A program made the position numbers and the translations under genes. From Jiulongibacter sp966250325 (lineage in GTDB: Bacteria; Bacteroidota; Bacteroidia; Cytophagales; Spirosomataceae), in the NCBI GenBank assembly GCA_966250325.1, contig CBINGY010000002.1, positions 140,196-204,195 on the forward strand: 64,000 nucleotides of DNA, in the 5' to 3' direction. Shown here one piece after another: positions 52,734 through 59,979 of this stretch. Numbering within the stretch: position 1 is the first letter of the stretch; each line of letters opens with the position of its first letter. Below the pieces are notes generated by a model. It worked only from the letters and a program-made list of their open reading frames with translations, was not told where the DNA came from and searched no databases.

Positions 52734-53555
52734 ATGCTGAAATCTCTAGGATTAATTCCGGCCTTGTTCCTTTTTGCTGGCAACCGTGTTTCCGCACAAA
52801 AGATAATTCAGTTTATGCCTGATTGGAACAGGTATTTTGAGACCTGCGAAACGCCGGGTAGCATAACGCTTTACGATCTCGGCAATGATCGGTGGTACAG
52901 TAGTGACACGGCAGACAGTCAGTTACAAACCTTACCTGCAAGTACCTTTAAAATTGTGAATACGCTGATAGCTCTGGATGCCGGTGTGATAGAAAATGAA
53001 GAAGAACTAGTTGCATGGCCGGGTCAAACAGATACCGTGAAGTATGGCTACCGGCCTGATATCTATAAGGATATGAATATGAAGGAAGCCTTTCAGCTAT
53101 CAGCAGGGTGGGTTTATGTGGAGCTTGCCAAACGAATAGGAAAGGAAAAATACGCCGGTTACCTGAAGCAAATAGGGTATGGAAATGCAGATGCATCCAT
53201 AGACGATCCCGACTTCTGGAATTTTGGAGAATTTGGAATCTCGCCGGTAAATCAGATCGAGATTCTGATTAAAGTTTATAAGGAAATGCTCCCTTTTTCT
53301 AAAGCCCACCTGAAAATGCTGAAAGAAATAATGATAACAGAAATGGGGGACGACTACGTCATAAGAGCCATAACCGGCTGGACCCGCGACAAGGGGATAA
53401 ACACGGGCTGGTGGGTAGGATATGTGGAAAAAGCCGGAAATGTTTATTTCTTTGCCACACGTTTGGTGAAAGATCGCAGTTTAGGCACGGGTAATTTCGG
53501 GCCCTGCCGCAAAGAAATCACCAGGCAAATACTAAAAGAACTTTCAATTTTATAA
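52734..53555 (+). CDS. Class D beta-lactamase-like protein with altered motifs
   Basis: A 273-residue secreted protein (MLKSLGLIPALFLFAGNRVSAQ) from the ATG at 52734; an upstream in-frame ATG would overlap the reductase gene and spoil the signal. It has the penicillin-binding/OXA fold: LPASTFKIVNTLIALDAGV with STFK (Ser70, Lys73), IGYGN, and INTGWWVGYVE. Two hallmarks are changed. SxV becomes SAG (123-125), and the KTG triad becomes ITG (213-215; Ile codon ATA where AAA would give Lys). The loss of the KTG lysine argues against ordinary beta-lactamase activity; the protein may bind rather than hydrolyse, or act on another substrate. Confidence 0.85.
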   Translation: MLKSLGLIPALFLFAGNRVSAQKIIQFMPDWNRYFETCETPGSITLYDLGNDRWYSSDTADSQLQTLPASTFKIVNTLIALDAGVIENEEELVAWPGQTDTVKYGYRPDIYKDMNMKEAFQLSAGWVYVELAKRIGKEKYAGYLKQIGYGNADASIDDPDFWNFGEFGISPVNQIEILIKVYKEMLPFSKAHLKMLKEIMITEMGDDYVIRAITGWTRDKGINTGWWVGYVEKAGNVYFFATRLVKDRSLGTGNFGPCRKEITRQILKELSIL

Positions 53556-53569
53556 AGACCATTTCTCGT

Positions 53570-54004
53570 ATGAAAAAAGTACTACTCCTTATTTCACTGG
53601 CAGCTTTTCAAATGATCTCATGCAAACCAAAGGAAACGGAAGAAGAAACCGTAACCGAAGTGGTGGAAGAGCAAAATCCGGTGAGCACCCCAGCTGAGGC
53701 CAATCCGTTTATTCATCATGTGTATTTTTATCTGAACAATCCTGAAAGTGTAGAAGACCGGGATAAGCTGGTGGAAGGATTGAACAAGCTGGCAGAGGTA
53801 GAAACCATTCAGGCCTCTTATATCGGATTTCCTGCCAGCACAGATCGTGAAGTTATTGTAAAAGATTATCAGGTGAGCTGGCTTTGCTTCTTCAAAAATC
53901 TGGAAGAAGAAGAGATGTACCAGAAGGACTCTATTCACCTGAAGTTTGTGGAAGATTACAGTCACCTTTGGAAAACTGTGCGGGTGCATGACAGTGTGAG
54001 ATAA
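53570..54004 (+). CDS. Dabb-domain (stress-responsive A/B barrel) lipoprotein
   Basis: A 144-residue lipoprotein (MKKVLLLISLAAFQMISC, lipobox MISC), an acidic linker (EETEEETVTEVVEEQ), then a ferredoxin-like Dabb domain: IHHVYFYLNNPES, LVEGLNKLAEVETI, SWLCFFKNLEEEEMYQKDSIHLKFVEDYS. Dabb proteins act as dimeric ligand-binding or ring-opening enzymes and are generally uncharacterised in Bacteroidota. It lies 14 bp after the OXA-like gene and is followed by a terminator, so the three genes from 51737 form one operon. Confidence 0.85.
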   Translation: MKKVLLLISLAAFQMISCKPKETEEETVTEVVEEQNPVSTPAEANPFIHHVYFYLNNPESVEDRDKLVEGLNKLAEVETIQASYIGFPASTDREVIVKDYQVSWLCFFKNLEEEEMYQKDSIHLKFVEDYSHLWKTVRVHDSVR

Positions 54005-54036
54005 ATTAATATTGTTTTCATATTTGAAATACGATT

Positions 54037-54067
54037 TAGAGATAGGCTTTCGAAGAGCCTATCTCTA
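54037..54067 (+). terminator. Intrinsic terminator after the reductase-OXA-Dabb operon
   Basis: TAGAGATAGGCT (54037-54048) and AGCCTATCTCTA (54056-54067) form a perfect 12-bp stem around a 7-nt loop, starting 33 bp after the Dabb stop. There is only a short, weak T stretch afterwards (AATTTCATT), but the stem is long. Confidence 0.75.
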
Positions 54068-54183
54068 ATTTCATTGTATTTCTCTGCCTGAAACTTCTAT
54101 TCTGCACCCTCGGTTACGATCACCAAAGTGACATTTATTCTGTTTTTTCAGGGTTTCTTTTTTTTACTTCGTAAGAAAAAAGC

Positions 54184-54303
54184 ATGGACATAGCCTATGT
54201 TGTAGCGGCGGTGATCATCATCCATTTTGTAGTTGGCGTAGCTTATTTGGTCTACAAAATAAGCTCGGCTCAGCCTGCAGAGAAGAAGGAAGAGGAGGAT
54301 TAG
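54184..54303 (+). CDS. 39-aa single-pass membrane peptide
   Basis: MDIAYVVAAVIIIHFVVGVA begins a strongly hydrophobic segment (about residues 3-26) followed by a cytoplasmic-type tail rich in Lys and Glu (AEKKEEED). The ATG is 4184 bases into the 50-kb block, i.e. 54184, with a stop TAG at 54301-54303. It is flanked by the terminator at 54037-54067 and the FAD oxidoreductase at 54345. The arrangement (hydrophobic helix plus acidic tail) resembles small transmembrane regulators of larger complexes. No named family. Confidence 0.6.
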   Translation: MDIAYVVAAVIIIHFVVGVAYLVYKISSAQPAEKKEEED

Positions 54304-54344
54304 GCGTTTTTCTGTATTTTTGATTAAAACCCATTGAAAACTTC

Positions 54345-55988
54345 ATGAAATTCAGACTATTCTTCCTGTTAACTTTTTTTACAAATCTGGTTTTTGCCCG
54401 TGACAAATACGAGGCAGATGTAATCATCTATGGCGGCACATCAGCCGCTATTACTGCAGCAGTACAAGTTAAAAAAATGGGGAAATCGGTTATTGTGGTT
54501 TCACCCGACATTCATCTGGGAGGGCTCTCTTCAGGAGGTTTAGGGTATACAGATTCCGGTGACAAAACCGTGATAGGGGGCTTGTCAAAGAATTTTTATG
54601 AGCGGCTTTACAATCATTATCAAAAACCGGAGGCCTGGGTTTGGCAAAAAAAGGAGGAGTTTGGAAACAAAGGAGCATTAGGCCAGGGAGGAGGAAAACT
54701 GGCTGAAGGAGCTCCCTCCATTTGGCTCTTTGAACCATCTGCGGCAGAGCGGATTTTTGAAGATTTTGTGAGAGAGTTTGAAATCAAGGTTTACAGAAAT
54801 GAGTGGCTTGACAGGGAAAAAGACGGCATAGTCAAAAAGGGGAATCACATACGAAGTATTCGAACGCTCAGCGGAAAACAATTTGCTGGTAAACAATTCA
54901 TTGACGCCACGTATGAAGGAGATCTTATGGCTCTTGCAGGAGTTTCGTATACTGTGGGACGTGAGTCAAATTCACAATACGGGGAGAAGTGGAACGGAGT
55001 TCAGACCAGTGTGTTTCAGCACGGTCATTACTTTAAGTCAAAGATTGATCCATATAAGATTCCCGGAGATCAGTCGAGTGGACTTCTATCAGAAATAAGT
55101 CCTTACCCTCCGGGTGAATACGGCTCAGGTGATAAACGTCTGCAAGCGTATTGTTTCAGATTGTGTATGAGTAATCATCCCGATAACCGGGTTTCTTTCC
55201 CGAAGCCTGAAGGCTATGACCCCGCTCGTTATGAACTTTTGAAAAGAGTACTGCTGAGTGGCTGGAACGAAGTATTTGATAAGTTTGACATGGTGCCCAA
55301 TCGTAAGACAGACACCAATAATCACGGGCCATTCAGTTCCGATTACATTGGAAAAAATTACGATTATCCCGAAGCCGGTTATGAAAGAAGGCAGGAGATC
55401 ATCAAAGATCACGAGCTTTATCAGAAAGGTTATCTGTACTTCCTTCAGAATGATCCTTCGGTACCCAAAGCCATTCGTGACCAAATGCAAAACTGGGGTC
55501 TGGCCAAAGATGAGTTTATAGATAATGACAACTGGCCGCACCAGCTATACATTCGGGAGGCAAGAAGAATGGTAAGTGATTTTGTGATGACAGAAGGCCA
55601 TACGCTTTCCGAACTTCCGGTGCATCGCCCTATTGGAATGGGTTCCTATTCACTGGATTCGCACAATGCACAGCGGTACGTCACCGAAGAGGGATACGTA
55701 CAAAACGAAGGAGATATAGGGGTTCACCCCAGAAAACCGTATTCAATAGATTACGGGGCCATTGTGCCAAAGAGAGGCGAAGTAGAAAACCTTCTGGTAC
55801 CTGTATGCCTTTCTGCCTCGCATACGGCATATGGTTCTATTCGAATGGAGCCGGTATTTATGATTCTGGGGCAATCGGCAGCTACGGCAGCGGTACTAAG
55901 TATCCTTGACAAAACTTCTGTACAGGATGTTTCTTATGAGTCACTCAGAGAGGAGTTGGAGGCAGACAAACAGGTACTGGAAAGATAG
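54345..55988 (+). CDS. Secreted FAD-dependent oxidoreductase
   Basis: A 547-residue secreted protein (signal ending at LVFA) of the FAD-dependent oxidoreductase family with N-terminal Rossmann motif (DVIIYGGTSAAITAAVQVKKMGKSVIVVSP, in place of the standard GxGxxG), LGGLSSGGLGYTD and KQFIDATYEGDLMALAG. A C-terminal FAD-binding motif (MEPVFMILGQSAATAAVLS) is also present. Close homologues with this signal are common in Bacteroidota polysaccharide-utilising genomes but their substrate is unknown. A TATTTTTG element (54315-54322) could supply its promoter. Confidence 0.88.
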   Translation: MKFRLFFLLTFFTNLVFARDKYEADVIIYGGTSAAITAAVQVKKMGKSVIVVSPDIHLGGLSSGGLGYTDSGDKTVIGGLSKNFYERLYNHYQKPEAWVWQKKEEFGNKGALGQGGGKLAEGAPSIWLFEPSAAERIFEDFVREFEIKVYRNEWLDREKDGIVKKGNHIRSIRTLSGKQFAGKQFIDATYEGDLMALAGVSYTVGRESNSQYGEKWNGVQTSVFQHGHYFKSKIDPYKIPGDQSSGLLSEISPYPPGEYGSGDKRLQAYCFRLCMSNHPDNRVSFPKPEGYDPARYELLKRVLLSGWNEVFDKFDMVPNRKTDTNNHGPFSSDYIGKNYDYPEAGYERRQEIIKDHELYQKGYLYFLQNDPSVPKAIRDQMQNWGLAKDEFIDNDNWPHQLYIREARRMVSDFVMTEGHTLSELPVHRPIGMGSYSLDSHNAQRYVTEEGYVQNEGDIGVHPRKPYSIDYGAIVPKRGEVENLLVPVCLSASHTAYGSIRMEPVFMILGQSAATAAVLSILDKTSVQDVSYESLREELEADKQVLER

Positions 55989-56090
55989 AAAACCTAAAGG
56001 TCGAAGAAACTGCTTATCCGTTAAATAAAACATTTCGGTACGATTCACTCAGAGGCACTTGGAGGAGTTATATTTCTCAAAAAATAAGCC

Positions 56091-56924
56091 ATGAGAATAC
56101 GTAACCTTATACTCGTATCAGTACCTTTTTTGAGTTTTGGGCAGAAAGTTTCAATCAATTCGATCGAAGATTCGAGATCTACCGGTGATAGTTATTTCAG
56201 TAACCGGTGTAAAGTTGAGCTGAGAATATCCGGAGAGGAGGCCAGAAAATATGCTTTTGCCAGATTGGGATCATTGGAGAAAGCGGTAGATGATCGTGGC
56301 AATGATCTTTTACGAGAGGAAGATAGCTTCAGTTCGGATTATCAAAAAAAAGAAGAAACCTATTTCACGGTTGCTGTTGATCTGTTGAATCCCTCGCGAA
56401 AGTCGGAAACCATCGCCGATATATCTGGAAAAGTGATCCTGTTTTCACCTACCGAGGCCAACGGAGGTAAGGTCATAGTCAGGAAATTTGCTTCAAAACC
56501 GGGGGTTAATTTATTACCGGCTTCGGTTCCTGTGGGCGTGTCTTATATGAATAAGGAGTCGGTGATGAAATACAATAAAGAGGATGAACAGAAAAAGGAG
56601 GAGGAATTAGCCAAACTACCGGCTGAAATAGCCTCCGGGATGCGTGATCTCATAGATGCTTTCAGTGGTTTATTTGGAGGCGGAGACACCGAAAATACGG
56701 TTTATTTCATGATTACCGGTGATCCGGACAAACTCGTTTCTTTGAAATTTCTGGACGGAGACGGTAATGAGCTGGAGAATTCGGGTTATACCAAAAGTGG
56801 TAATATTCTTGGCTACTTCATGAGCGGCCCTGCTCAGACCGACTGGGGAATTGAACTTAGTATCGAAACAGCAGAATCAATTAAAGAGCTACCGTTTTCA
56901 ATAAAAGGTGCCGAATTGCCGTAG
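56091..56924 (+). CDS. Secreted protein of unknown function
   Basis: A 277-residue protein with signal peptide (MRIRNLILVSVPFLSFGQ). The N-terminal half is strand-rich (YFSNRCKVELRISGEEARKYAF, FTVAVDLLNPSRKSETIADISGKVILFSP), a charged helix follows (KYNKEDEQKKEEELAKLPAEIASGMRDLIDAF), then GLFGGGDTEN and a C-terminal beta-sandwich-like part. No recognisable enzymatic motif. It stands alone between the oxidoreductase and the tail-collar cluster. Confidence 0.65.
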   Translation: MRIRNLILVSVPFLSFGQKVSINSIEDSRSTGDSYFSNRCKVELRISGEEARKYAFARLGSLEKAVDDRGNDLLREEDSFSSDYQKKEETYFTVAVDLLNPSRKSETIADISGKVILFSPTEANGGKVIVRKFASKPGVNLLPASVPVGVSYMNKESVMKYNKEDEQKKEEELAKLPAEIASGMRDLIDAFSGLFGGGDTENTVYFMITGDPDKLVSLKFLDGDGNELENSGYTKSGNILGYFMSGPAQTDWGIELSIETAESIKELPFSIKGAELP

Positions 56925-57062
56925 TGTCTGATTTTCAGTTTATTACGTATAGGCTATATCGATAGCACTTGTTTATTTACATATGTGCTACAAAGTTTTC
57001 ATAAATCTCTGTGGATTTATTGAATGGACTTGGCTTATTTTGCCTGTAGATTAATCCCATGA

Positions 57063-57542
57063 ATGGTATATTTGAAAAGAAGAGTTTTTGCAAAAAAGCT
57101 CGCGGGATCTCTGTTGGTTTTACCCTCCATTATAACCCTTCTGTCCTCCTTTAAGGGGACAAAAAAAGGAACTTCAGAGATTGTACTACCCGTAGATTTT
57201 GACTTTGCTTCTTTGCTCAGTCTGGGCTTCTCCTACGAAAAGTCACGTTCTGTAAGAACCGGTGAATTAATTGCCCATTGTTTTGTCCAAAGAGCTGGCG
57301 GGGAAGAAATTACCTGCATGTGGGTGGTGTATAACCGTGAAGAATATCTGGGAACATATCATGATGTGGAATACAAATTCCTTCAACGCCACCTTGCAGA
57401 AAGTAGGCTGGGAGTTCCGCAAAAAAGAATACTGAAAGAGGGAAAACTCTGGTTACAATCTCCTACAGAATCCTATTGTTTGATAACCAGATTGGAGAAT
57501 GATGAATTGATTCCGGATTTAATCATGAAAAAATATGGCTGA
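57063..57542 (+). CDS. Tat-signal-like exported protein heading the tail-collar cluster
   Basis: A 159-residue protein beginning MVYLKRRVFAKKLAGSLLVLPS, a twin-arginine-like signal (KRRVFAKKL then a hydrophobic stretch). The mature part (about 35-159) has alternating strands and helices: VDFDFASLLSLGFSYEKSRSV, AHCFVQRAGGEEITCMWVVYNREEYLGTYHDVEYKFL. No named family is recognised. Its last codons overlap the first tail-collar gene by eight bases (ATGGCTGA), so the two are translationally linked. The ATG at 57063 is chosen over ATG 57060, which lies in another frame. Confidence 0.65.
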   Translation: MVYLKRRVFAKKLAGSLLVLPSIITLLSSFKGTKKGTSEIVLPVDFDFASLLSLGFSYEKSRSVRTGELIAHCFVQRAGGEEITCMWVVYNREEYLGTYHDVEYKFLQRHLAESRLGVPQKRILKEGKLWLQSPTESYCLITRLENDELIPDLIMKKYG

Positions 57543-58050
57543 ACCTTTCCTCTCAGAGATTCGTATTATGTCCTTCAGTTTTCCTCCGAAAGGTTGGGCA
57601 TTATGCAACGGGCAGCTTTTGCCTATTAACCAGAATCAGGCCTTGTTTTCATTACTTGGCACCACGTTTGGAGGTGACGGAAGGGTTAATTTTGCTTTAC
57701 CCGATTCCCGTGGAAGAGTACCTGTTCATGTGGGGTCTTCATTTACTCTTGGAGAGCGTGGAGGCGAGCAGGCTCATACCTTGTCTATTAGTGAACTGCC
57801 TACTCATACACACAGCTTAGGTGCTGTAACCACTGGGTCTGTATCAGCTACATCAGAAATTACTACCGGAAGTTTACTTGCCAGCAGTACTCCGAATAAC
57901 CTGTACACAGATTCGCCTACAGGGCTGGTGGCACTTAATTCTGGAACACTCACAAATATTGGAGGAAGCCAGGCACATATAAATATGCAACCCTTCCTTA
58001 CTCTGTCATTTTGCATTGCCTTACAAGGCATTTTTCCAAGTCCAACTTAA
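57535..58050 (+). CDS. Phage-tail-collar / MdpB-like protein 1
   Basis: A 171-residue protein with the tail-collar fold: FLSEIRIMSFSFPPKGWALCNGQLLPI, QNQALFSLLGTTFGGDGRVNFALPDSRGRVPVH, GGEQAHTLSISELPTHTHSLG and the terminal GGSQAHINMQPFLTLSFCIALQGIFPSP. This matches the microcystin-dependent protein family found on many bacterial chromosomes and in phage tail fibres, where the domain forms trimers. There is no signal peptide. First of three tandem paralogues; its low-complexity Ser/Thr stretch (SLGAVTTGSVSATSEITTGS) differs from the others. Confidence 0.9.
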   Translation: MAEPFLSEIRIMSFSFPPKGWALCNGQLLPINQNQALFSLLGTTFGGDGRVNFALPDSRGRVPVHVGSSFTLGERGGEQAHTLSISELPTHTHSLGAVTTGSVSATSEITTGSLLASSTPNNLYTDSPTGLVALNSGTLTNIGGSQAHINMQPFLTLSFCIALQGIFPSPT

Positions 58051-58064
58051 TTACCGTAACTATT

Positions 58065-58568
58065 ATGGCTCAGCCTTACGTCGGGGAGATTCGCATGTTT
58101 GCAGGTAATTTTGCACCTGCAGGATGGGCATTGTGTGAAGGGCAGTTAATGCCTATTTCAGAAAATGAAACTCTTTTCAACCTCATAGGTACTACATATG
58201 GTGGCGATGGACAAGATACATTCGCCCTCCCCGATCTACGTGGGAGAGCACCTATTCACCAGGGCAATGGATTTATTCTGGCAGAAACGGGAGGTGTAGA
58301 AGAAGTAACTTTAACAGTGAATCAGATTCCGGCTCATTCGCATTATGTTCTGGCCAGTTCAGGTCCTTCGAACAGCACCTCGCCTTCAGGTAAATATCTC
58401 GCTACTTCAAGTCAGGTGACAATGTACTATGCAGGAAATTCTAACCTGAACATGAAAACCGGAGCTATTGGGAGTGTGGGAGGAAGCCAGCCTCACACCA
58501 ATATGCAACCCTATCTGGCGATTCATTTTATCATATCGCTCTATGGTATATTTCCCTCACCTACTTAA
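58065..58568 (+). CDS. Phage-tail-collar / MdpB-like protein 2
   Basis: A 167-residue paralogue starting MAQPYVGEIRMFAGNFAPAGW (ATG 58065; the longer frame would overlap the previous gene). It shares GWALCEGQLMPI, LFNLIGTTYGGDGQDTFALPDLRGRAPIH, VEEVTLTVNQIPAHSHYV and GGSQPHTNMQPYLAIHFIISLYGIFPSPT. The central part carries SGPSNSTSPSGKYLATSSQVTMYY. Its 14-bp spacing from the first copy suggests a single transcript. Likely an extracellular fibre component by fold, without visible export signal. Confidence 0.9.
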   Translation: MAQPYVGEIRMFAGNFAPAGWALCEGQLMPISENETLFNLIGTTYGGDGQDTFALPDLRGRAPIHQGNGFILAETGGVEEVTLTVNQIPAHSHYVLASSGPSNSTSPSGKYLATSSQVTMYYAGNSNLNMKTGAIGSVGGSQPHTNMQPYLAIHFIISLYGIFPSPT

Positions 58569-58595
58569 GAAATCAAAGTAATTTAATCGATACGT

Positions 58596-59111
58596 ATGGC
58601 AGATCCGTTTGTAGCCGAAATACGAATTTTTCCTTTCAATTTTGCCCCGAAAGGGTGGGCCTGGTGTGATGGGCAGCTACTGCCATTGTCGCAGAATACA
58701 GCCCTGTTTTCTCTGCTCGGAACTACCTATGGGGGTAATGGCAAGTCAAATTTTGCTTTACCCGATTTACAGGGACGTACCCCCATACATCCTGGTCAGG
58801 GGCCGGGCCTATCTCTGCATGATTTGGGTGAAAGTGGAGGAAGTGAAACCGTTTCGCTTCTGGAAAGCGAAATGCCTGCTCACTCGCATACTCTTAGAGG
58901 AAGTAATGAAAGGGCGGAGGTAAACTCCCCATCAGGGGCTACTTTGGCCGTGGCTACAGCCGTGGTCTATTCGTCTGAGAATTCCTCTTCGGTGATGCAC
59001 TCGCAGGTGATAAGTCCATCTGGGGGCGACTTTCCTCATAATAACATGATGCCTTATCTCACGTATTATTTCTGTATTGCCCTGCAAGGGGTTTTCCCTC
59101 CCAGAACCTGA
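58596..59111 (+). CDS. Phage-tail-collar / MdpB-like protein 3
   Basis: A 171-residue paralogue: MADPFVAEIRIFPFNFAPKGWAWCDGQLLPL, NTALFSLLGTTYGGNGKSNFALPDLQGRTPIHPG, GGSETVSLLESEMPAHSHTLRGSN and NMMPYLTYYFCIALQGVFPPRT. It is more divergent in the late histidine/Ser-rich section (DFPHNNMMPYL). All three copies keep the two histidine-containing turns typical of tail-collar metal sites. The gene ends 5 bp before the acetyltransferase gene. Confidence 0.9.
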   Translation: MADPFVAEIRIFPFNFAPKGWAWCDGQLLPLSQNTALFSLLGTTYGGNGKSNFALPDLQGRTPIHPGQGPGLSLHDLGESGGSETVSLLESEMPAHSHTLRGSNERAEVNSPSGATLAVATAVVYSSENSSSVMHSQVISPSGGDFPHNNMMPYLTYYFCIALQGVFPPRT

Positions 59112-59116
59112 CGAAT

Positions 59117-59617
59117 ATGCAGTTGGAGATCTCAGATAGTGATTTAGTAGTAAGAGCATATGAGGAGCAGGATATCGACTTCCTTAAGAAAGTGTATTAC
59201 AGCACGCGGGAGGAGGAAATGAAGCGGGTACCCGAATGGACCTATGAAATGAAAGAAGCTTTTTTGTTGCAACAATTTGAGGCACAGCGTCAGTATTATG
59301 AGAAGAATTACCCCAGTGCAGCTTTTTATGTGGTACAATACAAAGGAATAAAGGCGGGCAGATTATATATCACGGATGATTTTGAAAATACGATACGAAT
59401 TATTGACATAGCACTTCTACCCGCATTCCAGAGGATTGGGATTGGAAGTAAACTTCTGAAGGCTATTCAGGAGAAGGGCAGACAATTGCAGAGAGATGTG
59501 ACCATACATGTCGAAAGCTTTAACCCCGCAAAGGCCTGGTATGAGAAACTTGGCTTTAAAAAGGTGTCTGAAACAAACGGAGTTTATCATTTAATGCAAT
59601 GGAATTACAGGAATTAA
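59117..59617 (+). CDS. GNAT family N-acetyltransferase
   Basis: A 166-residue acetyltransferase with full GNAT motifs: DLVVRAYEEQDIDFLKKVYYSTREEE at the start, IIDIALLPAFQRIGIGSKLLKAI with the QRIGIG acetyl-CoA loop, and VTIHVESFNPAKAWYEKLGFKKV. Placed between the tail-collar trio and the DUF6916-like gene (19-bp overlap with the latter), it may modify a component of the surface system, although GNATs also act on free metabolites. Conserved neighbourhood would decide. Confidence 0.9.
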   Translation: MQLEISDSDLVVRAYEEQDIDFLKKVYYSTREEEMKRVPEWTYEMKEAFLLQQFEAQRQYYEKNYPSAAFYVVQYKGIKAGRLYITDDFENTIRIIDIALLPAFQRIGIGSKLLKAIQEKGRQLQRDVTIHVESFNPAKAWYEKLGFKKVSETNGVYHLMQWNYRN

Positions 59618-59907
59618 GTACACTCACATGCGAGGATTTTTCGAGGTATATCGGAGAAAAAGTTAAAATCAGATTTGCAGAAAATACAGTTCTGGAGGCA
59701 GAGGTTATTGAAGCAAAGGAACTGAATGGTTATTCTCCCTTAGATAGAAAGCCGTTTTATATCACTTTCAGAACCGACCAGAAGACCGAGTATTTTGCTC
59801 AGAATATTTTTGACGTAATACACCCTGACAAAGGAGAAATTTCCATGTTTCTATCTCCCAAAGGCCCCGATAATGAGGGGATGAGGTACGAGGCGGTTTT
59901 CTCGTAA
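59599..59907 (+). CDS. DUF6916-like small protein
   Basis: A 102-residue protein, mostly strands: DFSRYIGEKVKIRFAENTVLEAEVIEAKEL, PFYITFRTDQKTEYFAQNIFDVIHPDKGEISMFLSPKGPDNEGMRYEAVFS. The end, with HP-x-G-x-I/L-x-x-F-x-x-P-x-G-P-D-x-x-G-M-R-Y-E-A-V-F, is the signature of DUF6916 proteins, which I recall accompanying tail-collar genes. It overlaps the GNAT gene by 19 bp and lies 72 bp before the large surface protein. Function unknown. Confidence 0.75.
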   Translation: MELQELSTLTCEDFSRYIGEKVKIRFAENTVLEAEVIEAKELNGYSPLDRKPFYITFRTDQKTEYFAQNIFDVIHPDKGEISMFLSPKGPDNEGMRYEAVFS

Positions 59908-59979
59908 GTGACCGGATAATTCAGGTCATTCATGATTTAAATATTTGATTATTAAGTCTTTCAACACCCAATTGAAGGT

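Noticed and set aside
57067..57074. TATATTTG matching the -7 promoter consensus
   Set aside because: It lies inside the first codons of the Tat-signal-like gene and would start transcription after its ATG; probably a chance match.
57535..59111. Tail-collar genes as evidence of a prophage
   Set aside because: No capsid, portal, terminase, tape-measure, baseplate, lysis or integrase gene is near; the neighbours are bacterial surface-type genes.
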